Assembly (NCBI GenBank): GCA_008638375.1
Contig: CM018047.1
Coordinates: 48,888,679-48,952,678 of the forward strand
Length of the DNA stretch: 64,000 nt
DNA from: Nyssa sinensis
Taxonomy: Eukaryota > Streptophyta > Magnoliopsida > Cornales > Nyssaceae
Direction of reading: 5' to 3'
The notes below the pieces were generated by a model. The model did no database searches, had not been told where the DNA came from, and saw only the letters and a list, made by a program, of their open reading frames with translations. Below are positions 37,251 through 49,664 of the stretch, piece by piece; the first letter of the stretch is position 1; each line of letters opens with the position of its first letter. Position numbers and translations under genes: made by a program.

Positions 37251-38394
37251 GAATTAATATACATGAAAGGAAAAGGAAAAAGGCAAGGGGGGCTGCATGT
37301 GTGCTGTGTACAGGCTGTGTGTGTGTCACTGTGTCTGAGTATGTATGTCACTGTGTGAGTTGGTGTGTGTGTAATATATATAATATACATATATGAAAAA
37401 TATCAACCCAAAATATCACAATGCATTCAATGTAAAGCAAAAATGGAAAAAGAGAAATTAAATGGATGGGAAAGGAAGTAAATGGAAGGTCAAGGAAGGC
37501 TGCATCAAGTGGGAGGAAGAGAGGGAGAGAGAGGTCGTGGGTTATGTGTATATATGTATCTACGGGTGTGTTGAGTTGAAAGAAAACAAAAGTGAAAGAG
37601 GAAGAAGCTGAGAACATCTTGAAGAGATTTAGAGGATTAGAAGTGAGAACAGAAGGGAAAACCTAGCTTAGCTTCAAACAGGTAAGAAAGTTTACGTTCT
37701 GTTTTATGAATTTTTTTTAGCATGATTGTTAGTTTTGAGCATAGGGTCTTATTAAGCATAAAATGAGGATTTAAATTCAAAAAGAATGAATGAAAAAGAT
37801 GAAGAAATGAATGAGAAAAGTAGAGTTGCAGGTTTTGAAAATAATGAATGAGTTGTAATTTTATGCATAAAACTTAAACTAGAAATATGGAAAATGGTTT
37901 AAATGCATGCAGAAATGAAATAGAAGAGAAATAAAGTTAAAACAGTGACGAAAAATACAAAAAAAAATGATAGAGATAAATTCACCGGAAAACTGGGTTG
38001 GTGGCCGGAAATGGAAATGGGTGGCGGAAAACCGGCGAAGGATGGGACCAAAATTGGCTTTAAATCATTCCTTAAGATTCCAAAAATATTTTGGTGAGAA
38101 AATAGTGAAAAACCGACGTCAAAAGCTTAAGAAAACAGAGGGAGAAACCGGCAGTCTCCGGCCAGATGGCCGAAGATGATGACCGGAGTTCGGCCGGGAA
38201 AACGGGGGCGACGGCGCTGAGAGTTGGGCTCTTTTAAACCCTTGGGCCTTTTGATCTTTGGGCTGGTTTGTCTTAAGAAGGTCTTGGGCCTGTTTGTTTT
38301 AAAAAGTCATTGGGCCTAATGGGGGGTGGGCCTGAGCTTTGGGTTAACAAGAGTTTTAAAAGGAAAAGAAGGGAAAAAGGGTGGGGGACCGAGG

Positions 38395-38620
38395 CTAAGG
38401 AGGATCGAACCGGTGACCGTGAGTGGAAGCCCAAGCCTTTAACCACTGGGACAGGCTTAGCCTGTGTTTTAAAAAGGGGCATGAAATTATATATATAATA
38501 TGTAAAATAAAATGAAAGAAGAAAAACGGGTGCACAGCACCTGTAGGGGGAATCGAACTCAGGACATTTTTAGAGGAGAGGTGACACACGTCCAGTGTGC
38601 CACCAGTATGCACCCATCCA
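38395..38620 (-). other. Two tRNA-like (Pol III box-like) segments in the solo LTR
   Basis: On the minus strand, CCCAGTGGTTAAAGG (about 38436-38450) followed by CCGGTTCGATCCT (38401-38413) looks like tRNA A and B boxes at natural spacing. A second pair, TGGTGGCACACTGG (about 38593-38606) and GAGTTCGATTCCCCC (38546-38560), lies just beside it. No full cloverleaf can be folded by eye, so neither is called a tRNA gene. Confidence 0.4.
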
Positions 38621-38701
38621 AAAATGCCCAAAATATATATATATATATATATATATATGTTATACTTAATTAAATGATTTAATTAATTAGATTAATTAAA
38701 T

Positions 38702-41463
38702 TGTCACGCCCCGAATTTCCCACGAACCCGGGGCGCGAGTAACGAGACAGAAAGTAAAATAAATAAAAGGACAAAAGTAATTAAATTCAATAAACATGCA
38801 TCCATCATCATCCATACATAAAGTAACATCGAATACATTGTTCATCAGTCATTCGGGCTTAAGCCCTTACATAACAAAATATAAGTCTCATGGATCACAA
38901 TTACATCACGTGCTTCGCCCTCTCGGGGCATCACTAAGTCTCATGTGGCTGGAGGATCCTCATCTGAAAATGTTGCCCACGAATGGGTCAGCACAACTGC
39001 TGGTATGATGAAATGCTAATGCCAGAAATAAAGCTAAGGCGTGGCATGTGCAAAGTGTGCATTTATTTCTAAATGACATTCAAAACATCGCAGTAATATA
39101 TATGAATGGTATGCGTGACACACCCATGCACAACTCTATGCCACAACCCATGTCTCGTTTACGGGTACTCCCCGATGGCACGAAGTACCAATGCAATGGC
39201 CAATTTTGGGTTTTTCACCACAGGATCTACACCCTCATAATGCAAAGCACCACGTGCTTACCCACGCCATGTTCTCAAAGGATTCATCATATGCCAATAT
39301 GCCAATGCAATCTCAATGATACATGGTTTCCACAATATAGCATGCTCGAGACAATAATATATAAATCACCTAACTGATTCCACATGCAATCATATCTCGT
39401 AAAATCAACATATACACATGTCGTGAGTCACACTCATCATTCACTAAATATTCATAAGGTACAAGTAACATGTAAGCATGTGAACAACCAATTCCAAATA
39501 AACAGGTAAACACATTACAGATAAACACATGCAGCATTCAGTCATTCACAAATATTCCTAACTTAACTTCATTTCTAACACTAGCAAAACACCATACCTG
39601 ATGGGTTGGTATCAACCCTTGAAGATCGAGCACTATATGTAACTGAACGGGTGGACGAAAATGTAGGAGATCAGATCGCCTCCTCCTGTCCTGTCAGTGT
39701 CCCTAAAAGTAGGAATTACAATTCAGTCCATTGTTGTTTGAATGTACGCTATTCATCAATTTTTTATGTCTTTAAATTCATAGGTTTCTATTCTGCTAAA
39801 TTAAACTCTACCATTGGTTTTAGAACGTTTAAGAAAGTAAGTCTAGGTTTTCGTAGAACTCAATTCGGGCACCGGGGTTCAAAAGGGCAAAACAGTCATT
39901 TTGCACTTTACACGTGTCCTTACATTTCGTGACCTCTTTTCACAAATCGGACTCCACGGTTGAGTCCGAAATGTTCGAGATAATAAAATTCCACTATTTG
40001 TTTACCTAATTCGGAGTTCGTTTGACTGTGTTTCAATCTAGGGGCATTTTAGTAATTTTAAGGGTTACTACGGGTCTTTTATTTTTTGGGACCCCGTCTC
40101 GTAAAACGGACCTCACCATTGATCTCAGAATGGTCGAGATAGTCAAAATACACCTATGACTTGTCCCATTTGGACTCCGGGATATTTTTGAATATTTAAT
40201 TAATTAAATTAATTAAATCAAATAATTAATTAATTAATTTAATTAATATTTTATTAATAATTTAATCAGGTGGGTCAAAGTGTAATTTCTAACAGTTGGG
40301 GGGTCAATTCGTAATTTCTGAAAGTTCAGGTTAAGGTTCAAATTCAAAAGGTTCAAATTCAAGGGGTTCAAATTCCAAAAAGGTTCAAATTAAAACTAGT
40401 TTAATTTGTTATTCTAATTCAGGTTAACCAAACAGGGGATAGGGCTAAAACCGGGATAGGATATCCCTGTCTCTATTCAATTTCAAATTTTTGATTTCTT
40501 ACCCTTGCAACCAAACGGGCCAAGTTCCCTTTTAATTTAAAACAACCACGCGACACGTGGCAGGGGCGGTCCACGCCCGACCCGAACCGGACAGACCCCC
40601 CTTCTTCCCCCGATTTTCCGGCGAACCTCCGGTAGGGTTCCGGCGTCTTCTCCGGCGCCGGTGACCGGAATTTCAGAAAAATCAAGTTTTTAAACTTGAT
40701 TTTTATGGTGTTTTCGAAGCCCCTTTCAATCCCAAACTATTCTAAAACGTTTTTGGAGTCTTTTAATATCGTTTTGAAGCTTCCAATCACGGTGAAAACC
40801 CAGATTTTTCCCCCATGGCCGTGACCTGCACCTCCATTTTTCTCCCTCATTTCTCAACCGTTTTCTATCATTTTTGTTGCGTTTTAATCCTCACATTATG
40901 CTCTACAAGGTTCTATAATTTAAATCAATTGAAATGCTCTAAAATAAATCGAAACAGAAGTGACCCACTTACAGATTTTTCAGCCGTTTCTCTCTCTAGC
41001 CGTGTCCTCCTTCTCCCTCTTGCTCCGAGCTCGAACCAGGTCTCTAACTCTCCTTCAGGGCTCTGTTTCTCTCCCTCTTTTCTGCTTCTTTCCTTCTCTT
41101 CTTTTTCCACCCGAGACCACTCCCTTTATTTTCTCTCTCTATATTCCTCTCTCTCTCTCTCTCTATAAATTCTACGAATTCTGACCTCCTCCCAACTCTC
41201 ATACTCACTCTCACACTTCACCACACACACCCACCAACTCTCTTACACTCCACAGCCCCCCCTTGCTTGTTTGAGTGTATCACACTCAAACTCACACACA
41301 CACACAACCGGGTACACACACCTACACACACTGTCCTATACATCTATATATATATATACATATATATATATATTCACATTTTTAAATACACACTCCTATG
41401 TACACACATATGTACACTAACAATTTAATTTACATATATATATATATATACACACATCATAAC

Positions 41464-41516
<53 letters not shown>

Positions 41517-41577
41517 TAAAATTAATTAATTAACAATTGCAAAAAAAAAAAAAAAAAAAAATTTCCATGTTATAACA
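38702..41577 (-). repeat. 3-prime LTR of the Tekay-like element
   Basis: 2,876 bp, plus-strand ends TGTCACGCCCC...GTTATAACA. It contains an (AAT)n tract at about 41466-41512 and a poly-A tract near its edge. Confidence 0.95.
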
Positions 41578-41590
41578 TCCTTCCCTCCTT
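41578..41590 (-). promoter_or_regulatory. Polypurine tract of the Tekay-like element
   Basis: The minus strand reads AAGGAGGGAAGGA directly before the 3-prime LTR; it primes plus-strand DNA synthesis. Confidence 0.85.
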
Positions 41591-41642
41591 ACAAAAATTT
41601 CGTCCCGAAATTTAAAATAACATAGAACCAAAGGAAAATACA

Positions 41643-44600
41643 TCACTGATCAAACAACTCAGGGTACCTAACTCGGACCTCGGCCTCACGCTCCCACGTA
41701 GCCTCCTCAACCCCATGGTGGTTCCAACGAACCTTGACCAAAGGGATGGTCCTGCCTCGCAAAACCTGATCCCTCGAGTCCAATATCTCTACGGGTCTCT
41801 GGTCATAGGAAGCGTCCCCCTCTAACTGAAGATCTACCCAGTCAAGTACATGTGAGGGGTCGGGATGGTACTTCCTCAGCATAGATACATGGAAGACGTC
41901 ATGAACCCCTGATAGCTGTGGTGGTAAGGCTAGCTTATAAGCCACCTCACCAACTCTCCCAAGTATCTCAAAAAGACCTATGAATCGTGGCGATAGCTTC
42001 CCACCGCGCCCAAATCTCCTCAAACCTCGTCTGGGAGATACCTTGAGGAACACATGGTCCCCCACCTCAAATGCTAAGGGTCGCCGCCTCTTATCTGCGT
42101 AACTCCTCTGGCGGCTCTGAGCTGTCAACAACCGCTGTCTGATCACCTGTATCTTGTCCGTGGTCTCACGAACAATATCAGGTCCTAAGGCAGCTGTCTC
42201 TCCCACCTCGGTCCAACATACCGGGGAACGGCAAGGCCTACCATACAATGCCTCAAACGGTGCCATCTCAATCCTGGACTGGTAGCTGTTGTTGTAGGCA
42301 AACTCAACTAAGGCAAGGTGGTCCTCCCAGTTACCTCTAAAGTCCATGACGCAGGCCCTGAGCATATCCTCCAAGATCTGTATAGTGCGCTCTGACTGGC
42401 CATCTGTCTGTGGGTGGAAGGCAGTACTGAACTGCAGCTGGGTCCCTAAGGCTGTCTGGAAACTCTGCCAGAACCGTGCAGTGAAACGTGGGTCCCTGTC
42501 AGAAACTATGGATACCGGTACCCCATGTAGTCGTACTATCTCTCGAATGTACAACCTACTGAGGGCGTCTGATGAGTCAGTCACTCTGATCGGTAAGAAA
42601 TGGGCGGACTTCGTCAGTCTGTCCACAATAACCCAAATCGCATCATGGCCCCTAGGTGACCTCAGAAGACCCATCACGAAATCCATGGTAACGTGCTCCC
42701 ACTTCCACTCGGCGACCGGTAGTGGCTGTAGCAAACCTCCAGGCCTCTGGTGCTCAGCCTTCACCTGCTGGCACGTGAGACACCTAGCCACAAACTGTGC
42801 CACATCTGCCTTCATCCCAGTCCACCAATACTGACGGCGCAGATCATGATACATCTTGGTGCCCCCTGGGTGCACCGCCAAGCGTGAATGGTGGAAATCC
42901 CTAAGGACATCAGTCCTAAGAGACTCGGGAACGAAGACCCTACCCCTGTATCTCAGACCAAGGTCAGAATGGACTGTCCATCCCTCAAATCCCTCGGGAC
43001 TAGCAATCCGTGCCCTGATCTGCTCAGCCTCGGTATCCAGCAACTGTGCCTCTATAACTCTGGTCAGAAGAGTAGGCTGTACACACAAGCTAAACAGGGT
43101 GGCGTGTCCCTTAGACTCGGTAAGCTCTAAGTCAAACTCCCCAATAACTCCCATCATCTCCCACTCTCTGATGGCTAGGCTGGCTAAGGTGCTGCTCGGT
43201 CTCCGACTGAGTGCATCAGCTACGACGTTGGCCTTCCCAGGATGGTACTGAAGGTCAAAGTCGTAGTCCTCTAGGTACTCCATCCATCTCCTCTGTCGAA
43301 GGTTCAGATCCTTCTGTGTAAAGATATACCTGAGGCTCTTGTGGTCCGAGAACACCTCAAATCTCACCCCATATAAATAGTGTCGCCAGCTCTTAAGAGC
43401 AAAGATGACGGCAGCCAACTCTAGATCGTGGGTGGGGTAGTTCTTCTCATGGCTCTTCAGCTGGCGAGAACCATAAGCTACTACCCGGCCTTCCTGCATC
43501 AATACACATCTCAGTCCCTCTCGGGAAGCATCACAGTACACTGTATAGCCCAGGCCTCCCTCGGGGATAATCAGGACGGGAGCTGAAGTCAATCTCCTCT
43601 TCAGCTCCTGGAATGACTGCTCGCAGTCGTCAGTCCACTGAAATCTGACGCCCTTGCGCGTCAGTCGGGTCATCGGTGCGGCAAGTCGGGAAAATCCCTC
43701 TACAAAACGGCGGTAGTACCCTGCTAACCCCAAGAAACTCCGTATCTCAAATACGTTCCTCGGCCTCTCCCAGCTCATAACAGAGTCGACCTTCGAAGGG
43801 TCAACAAATACTCCACTCCCAGACACCACGTGACCCAAAAACTACACCTCCTGGAGCCAGAACTCGCACTTGGAGAGCTTGGCAAACAGCCTATGCTCTC
43901 TCAAGATCTGTAACACAGTCCGTAAGTGGAAAGCATGCTCATCCTCAGAAGGTGAGTAAATCAGAATATCGTCCACAAATACCACCACGAACTGATCTAT
44001 GTACTGGCCGAAGACACGGTGCATCAAATCCATGAATGCCGCTGGGGCATTCGTCACACCAAATGGCATCACCACGAACTCAAAGTGACCATAGCGAGTG
44101 CGGAAGGCTGTCTTCGCTATGTCCTCCTCTCGCACTCTCAACTGATGATACCCAGACCGAAGATCAATCTTCGAGAAACATCTCGAACCTCTCAACTGAT
44201 CAAACAAGTCATCGATCCTGGGTAACGGGTACTTGTTCTTAATAGTCACCCGGTTCAGCCTCCGGTAGTCCACACATAACCGCAACGTCCCGTCCTTCTT
44301 CTTCGCAAAGAGTGCTGAGGCACCCCAAGGAGAAGTGCTAGGACGGATGAACCCCTTACCCTGAAGGTCAGTCAGCTGCTCTCTCAGCTCTCTCAGCTCT
44401 GCTGGAGCCATGCGGTATGGTGGAATAGATACGGGTACAGTACCGGGGATAAGCTCAATGGTAAACTCCACCTCCCGCCTCGGGGGTAAACTAGTCAAAC
44501 TGTCGGGAAAAACGTCAGGAAACTCCTCTACCACTGGTGGTAACACAACCCCTGTAGCCTCACTATCTCCTGCAATCATACTAGCCAACATATAGCTATG

Positions 44601-46580
44601 GGCTCCCCAACTCCTAGAGTCGTACAAGGGTGGTACCAGGAAGTCCCCACGGTCCCCCGTGAAATAAAAACAATCCCCCTCAGGGGTACACACTGTAACT
44701 CTCCCCCTGAAACAATCGATGCTAGCCCGGAAGGTAAACAGCCAATCCATACCCAAGATAATGTCGAAGCTAGTCATATCAAGTACAATAAAATCAAAGC
44801 AGAGAGTACGGTCAGCTATCTCAAGTGAACAACCCCTACAAATCCTGGTCAGTGTCACACTACCCCCAACAGGAGTATCAACACGTAGCGGTGGATCTAA
44901 CCGGTCTATAGTCAACCCCAATGTCATGGCAAATGCAGTGGATATGAAAGAATGCGATGCACCAGAATCTATCAACACGCTAGCCCATGAACTGAACATA
45001 AGAAAGATACCTCGCACTACTGATGGCCCAGCAGTAGAAGCCTCTGGGGTAGTGACTGCGTATACCCTGCCCTGTACAGTCTGACCCTGTCTGCCTCCCC
45101 CTCTCTGCCCCTGCTGTCCTCCCCCTCTCGGGGCTGGGGCTCTAACACTCAAGGCTGAGGATGCTGGCTGATAGTAAGGTGCCGGGGGTCTATAGCCTGA
45201 CTGCGTCTGGGGTAAGGGTACCTGGGCGGGCTGGAAATAGTGGGACCTCGGTGCACTCTGGGAAGTCTGCCCCTGAGGACAGTGGGCCTTGACATGGCCC
45301 AGCTGATGACATGTATAGCACACTGGTGTGGCCCTCCAGGCCTGACTCTGAGACTGGGATGGGAGTGGTAGCTGGCTCGGTCCTGTCCCTGATCCCTGAC
45401 TAGGATCTCTCTGTGGGCAATCAGCCATCCTGTGGCCAGGCTGTCCACACTGATAGCATGTGAGAGTCAGCTGTGGTGCCCCTCCTCGAGGAGTAGTAGA
45501 CATAGTGGGCTGGGGTGCTAAAAGCTGCATAGATCTCTGGGATGTAGATGGAGAAGAGGTACCGCCTCGGAACCTCTTCGGCGGTCTCCTACCAGAATGA
45601 GCTGGGACGGTCACGGTAGGCTGAGCTGGTGTAAGTGCTAGTGCTGTGGCTGGCCTGGTCTGAGTCCGGGACTCCCTAATCCCTCTGAGAGCTGTCAACT
45701 CCCTCTCTACCCTCGTGGCCCTGATCACAGCCTCCTCGTAAGTGTCAATGATGTGACCCGCCAGTCTATCCCTGATAGAGGTCTTCAGCCCCTCTAAAAA
45801 ATGATAAACTCTCAGCTCCTCCACCCCAACAATGTGCGGGGCAAACCTGCCCAATGCGGTAAACTGGGACTCATACTGCGTCACGGTCATGTCCCTCTGT
45901 AGTAAGGTCTCAAACTCTCTCCTGAACCCGACCCTAGCAGTCGCTGGAAAGTAGTGGTCATTGAACATGGCCACAAATGCATCCCACCCCTCTCCGAACC
46001 TGCTAATCCTGCCGGCAGATACCTTCCACCACTGGCTCACTAGCCCTGTAAACTGGAAGGTGGCACATCGTATCCTCAGGTGTGGCTCAACAATCCCTAG
46101 TGAGTCCAGGATCCTCACAATCTGGTCCAACCACTCCTCGGCCACCAAAGGATCAGGCTGTCCTGCAAATGACGGTGGCCTCATACGCTGAAACGCCTTC
46201 ATGACGAAGGTGTCTCTGGTCTCCCCACCGGCCGCTCTGGCCGCGGCACCGGCAGCCCTGGCCTCGGCATCAGCAGCCCTGGCCTCAGCATCAGTGGTCC
46301 GGGCATCCTGCATAGCACGGAAGCACTCCTGTATAATGGTCGCCAAATCTCTGGCGCCAATAGTCTGCCCCACCTCCTCCACAGGGGCTGGAGCAACATC
46401 CTCCTCAGCTGTACTATGCTCAGGAACGTCAGCTGGGGCAACTACCTCCTCAACCACGTCAGGAATAGGGGCAGCAGCTCTGGGTCTGCCACGACGAGGC
46501 TGGGCGGCACCTCGAGGCGCACCCCTACCCCTACTCCCTCTGGGTGGTCTGCCTCTCGTAGGAGCTCGTCTAGGAGGCAT
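41643..46580 (-). pseudogene. Tekay-like gag-pol polyprotein with one internal stop
   Basis: I place the start at the ATG at 46580 ([12 protein letters not shown]); the frame is open upstream but without an ATG. Order from the start: arginine-rich N-terminus; gag with [18 protein letters not shown]; two CCHC knuckles ([14 protein letters not shown] near residue 372, [14 protein letters not shown] near 418); aspartic protease DSGASHSF near 535; RT with [13 protein letters not shown] near 865. A single TAG at 43842-43844 follows (EV-stop-FLGH), and the frame continues unchanged. Then RNase H ([18 protein letters not shown]), integrase HHCC ([18 protein letters not shown]), catalytic Asp in MDFV and SDRDPRF, Glu in DGQSERTIQ, and a C-terminal chromodomain ([16 protein letters not shown]). 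Combined length is about 1,645 codons. Apart from that stop, every domain is intact. Confidence 0.93.
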
Positions 46581-46774
46581 ATCTACAAGTTCAAAAGAAA
46601 ATTTTAGTATCACTTCTTCACGTAATCACAATAAGGCATGCATTAGGACACATAATCACGTAGCACGTAAGATCCTATCACATGCTGCTAACAGTTCATG
46701 CCAAGTCTTATTCTCTTCTCTAGGGTCTCATGGTGTTAAACAACACCCCACAGTCTCTAGGTATTCGAACCTAT

Positions 46775-46786
46775 GCTCTGATACCA
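46775..46786 (-). promoter_or_regulatory. Primer-binding site of the Tekay-like element
   Basis: The minus strand reads TGGTATCAGAGC, complementary to the 3-prime end of initiator methionine tRNA. It sits 3 bases from the 5-prime LTR. Confidence 0.9.
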
Positions 46787-46789
46787 CGT

Positions 46790-49566
46790 TGTCACGCCCC
46801 GAATTTCCCACGAACCCGGGGCGCGAGTAACGAGACAGAAAGTAAAATAAATAAAAGGACAAAAGTAATTAAATTCAATAAACATGCATCCATCATCATC
46901 CATACATAAAGTAACATCGAATACATTGTTCATCAGTCATTCGGGCTTAAGCCCTTACATAACAAAATATAAGTCTCATGGATCACAATTACATCACGTG
47001 CTTCGCCCTCTCGGGGCATCACTAAGTCTCATGTGGCTGGAGGATCCTCATCTGAAAATGTTGCCCACGAATGGGTCAGCACAACTGCTGGTATGATGAA
47101 ATGCTAATGCCAGAAATAAAGCTAAGGCGTGGCATGTGCAAAGTGTGCATTTATTTCTAAATGACATTCAAAACATCGCAGTAATATATATGAATGGTAT
47201 GCGTGACACACCCATGCACAACTCTATGCCACAACCCATGTCTCGTTTACGGGTACTCCCCGATGGCACGAAGTACCAATGCAATGGCCAATTTTGGGTT
47301 TTTCACCACAGGATCTACACCCTCATAATGCAAAGCACCACGTGCTTACCCACGCCATGTTCTCAAAGGATTCATCATATGCCAATATGCCAATGCAATC
47401 TCAATGATACATGGTTTCCACAATATAGCATGCTCGAGACAATAATATATAAATCACCTAACTGATTCCACATGCAATCATATCTCGTAAAATCAACATA
47501 TACACATGTCGTGAGTCACACTCATCATTCACTAAATATTCATAAGGTACAAGTAACATGTAAGCATGTGAACAACCAATTCCAAATAAACAGGTAAACA
47601 CATTACAGATAAACACATGCAGCATTCAGTCATTCACAAATATTCCTAACTTAACTTCATTTCTAACACTAGCAAAACACCATACCTGATGGGTTGGTAT
47701 CAACCCTAGAAGATCGAGCACTATATGTAACTGAACGGGTGGACGAAAATGTAGGAGATCAGATCGCCTCCTCCTGTCCTGTCAGTGTCCCTAAAAGTAG
47801 GAATTACAATTCAGTCCATTGTTGTTTGAATGTACGCTATTCATCAATTTTTATGTCTTTAAATTCATAGGTTTCTATTCTGCTAAATTAAACTCTACCA
47901 TTGGTTTTAGAACGTTTAAGAAAGTAAGTCTAGGTTTTCGTAGAACTCAATTCGGGCACCGGGGTTCAAAAGGGCAAAACAGTCATTTTGCACTTTACAC
48001 GTGTCCTTACATTTCGTGACCTCTTTTCACAAATCGGACTCCACGGTTGAGTCCGAAATGTTCGAGATAATAAAATTCCACTATTTGTTTACCTAATTCG
48101 GAGTTCGTTTGACTGTGTTTCAATCTAGGGGCATTTTAGTAATTTTAAGGGTTACTACGGGTCTTTTATTTTTTGGGACCCCGTCTCGTAAAATGGACCT
48201 CACCATTGATCTCAGAATGGTCGAGATAGTCAAAATACACCTATGACTTGTCCCATTTGGACTCCGGGATATTTTTGAATATTTAATTAATTAAATTAAT
48301 TAAATCAAATAATTAATTAATTAATTTAATTAATATTTTATTAATAATTTAATCAGGTGGGTCAAAGTGTAATTTCTAACAGTTGGGGGGTCAATTCGTA
48401 ATTTCTGAAAGTTCAGGTTAAGGTTCAAATTCAAAAGGTTCAAATTCAAGGGGTTCAAATTCCAAAAAGGTTCAAATTAAAACTAGTTTAATTTGTTATT
48501 CTAATTCAGGTTAACCAAACAGGGGATAGGGCTAAAACCGGGATAGGATATCCCTGTCTCTATTCAATTTCAAATTTTTGATTTCTTACCCTTGCAACCA
48601 AACGGGCCAAGTTCCCTTTTAATTTAAAACAACCACGCGACACGTGGCAGGGGCGGTCCACGCCCGACCCGAACCGGACCCGACCCGACCCGGACAGACC
48701 CCCCTTCTTCCCCCGATTTTCCGGCGAACCTCCGGTAGGGTTCCGGCGTCTTCTCCGGCGCCGGTGACCGGAATTTCAGAAAAATCAAGTTTTTAAACTT
48801 GATTTTTATGGTGTTTTCGAAGCCCCTTTCAATCCCAAACTATTCTAAAACGTTTTTGGAGTCTTTTAATATCGTTTTGAAGCTTCCAATCACGGTGAAA
48901 ACCCAGATTTTTCCCCCACGGCCGTGACCTGCACCTCCATTTTTCTCCCTCATTTCTCAACTGTTTTCTATCATTTTTGTTGCGTTTTAATCCTCACATT
49001 ATGCTCTACAAGGTTCTATAATTTAAATCAATTGAAATGCTCTAAAATAAATCGAAACAGAAGTGACCCACTTACAGATTTTTCGGCCGTTTCTCTCTCT
49101 AGCCGTGTCCTCCTTCTCCCTCTTGCTCCGAGCTCGAACCAGGTCTCTAACTCTCCTTCAGAGCTCTGTTTCTCTCCCTCTTTTCTGCTTCTTTCCTTCT
49201 CTTCTTTTTCCACCCGAGACCACTCCCTTTATTTTCTCTCTCTATATTCCTCTCTCTCTCTCTCTCTATAAATTCTACGAATTCTGACCTCCTCCCAACT
49301 CTCATACTCACTCTCACACTTCACCACACACACCCACCAACTCTCTTACACTCCACAGCCCCCCCTTGCTTGTTTGAGTGTATCACACTCAAACTCACAC
49401 ACACACACAACCGGGTACACACACCTACACACACTGTCCTATACATCTATATATATATATACATATATATATATATTCACATTTTTAAATACACACTCCT
49501 ATGTACACACATATGTACACTAACAATTTAATTTACATATATATATATATATACACACATCATAAC

Positions 49567-49604
<38 letters not shown>

Positions 49605-49664
49605 TAAAATTAATTAATTAACAATTGCAAAAAAAAAAAAAAAAAAATTTTCCATGTTATAACA
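46790..49664 (-). repeat. 5-prime LTR of the Tekay-like element
   Basis: 2,875 bp. Relative to its partner it has 16 extra bases (tandem ACCCG-type repeat at about 48678-48694), a shorter (AAT)n tract, and about six substitutions (for example at 47703, 48192 and 48919). Confidence 0.95.

Larger units (their letters stand above)
38702..49664 (-). mobile_element. Ty3/gypsy chromovirus (Tekay-like), nearly intact and recent
   Basis: A 10,963-bp element with 2.88-kb LTRs (38702-41577 and 46790-49664) and the perfect 5-bp duplication TAAAT (38697-38701 and 49665-49669). On the minus strand the primer-binding site TGGTATCAGAGC (46775-46786) is exactly complementary to initiator-Met tRNA, and the polypurine tract AAGGAGGGAAGGA (41578-41590) abuts the 3-prime LTR. 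The coding order gag-protease-RT-RNase H-integrase with a C-terminal chromodomain, plus very long LTRs, fits the Tekay/Del chromoviruses. By eye the LTRs differ at only about six positions plus a few indels, so the insertion is recent. One nonsense codon interrupts the polyprotein. Confidence 0.95.

Noticed and set aside
37178..37617. Minus-strand open frames rich in Thr, His, Tyr and Ile
   Set aside because: They are products of TG/TA microsatellites inside the solo LTR.
38395..38620. tRNA genes
   Set aside because: Box-like motifs exist, but I could not fold an acceptor stem or full cloverleaf, and they sit inside an LTR.
38796..41184. Repeated open frames (for example 38796-39377 and 46884-47465) present twice
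   Set aside because: They lie in both LTRs of the Tekay-like element; duplication comes from the LTR pair, not from a gene family.
42346..43251. Plus-strand open frames opposite the Tekay-like pol gene
   Set aside because: They are antisense shadows of a GC-rich conserved coding region with no family resemblance.
45149..46830. Open frames on both strands over the gag region
   Set aside because: They are shadow frames of the repetitive Ala/Arg-rich gag; the minus-strand gag with CCHC knuckles is the real product.
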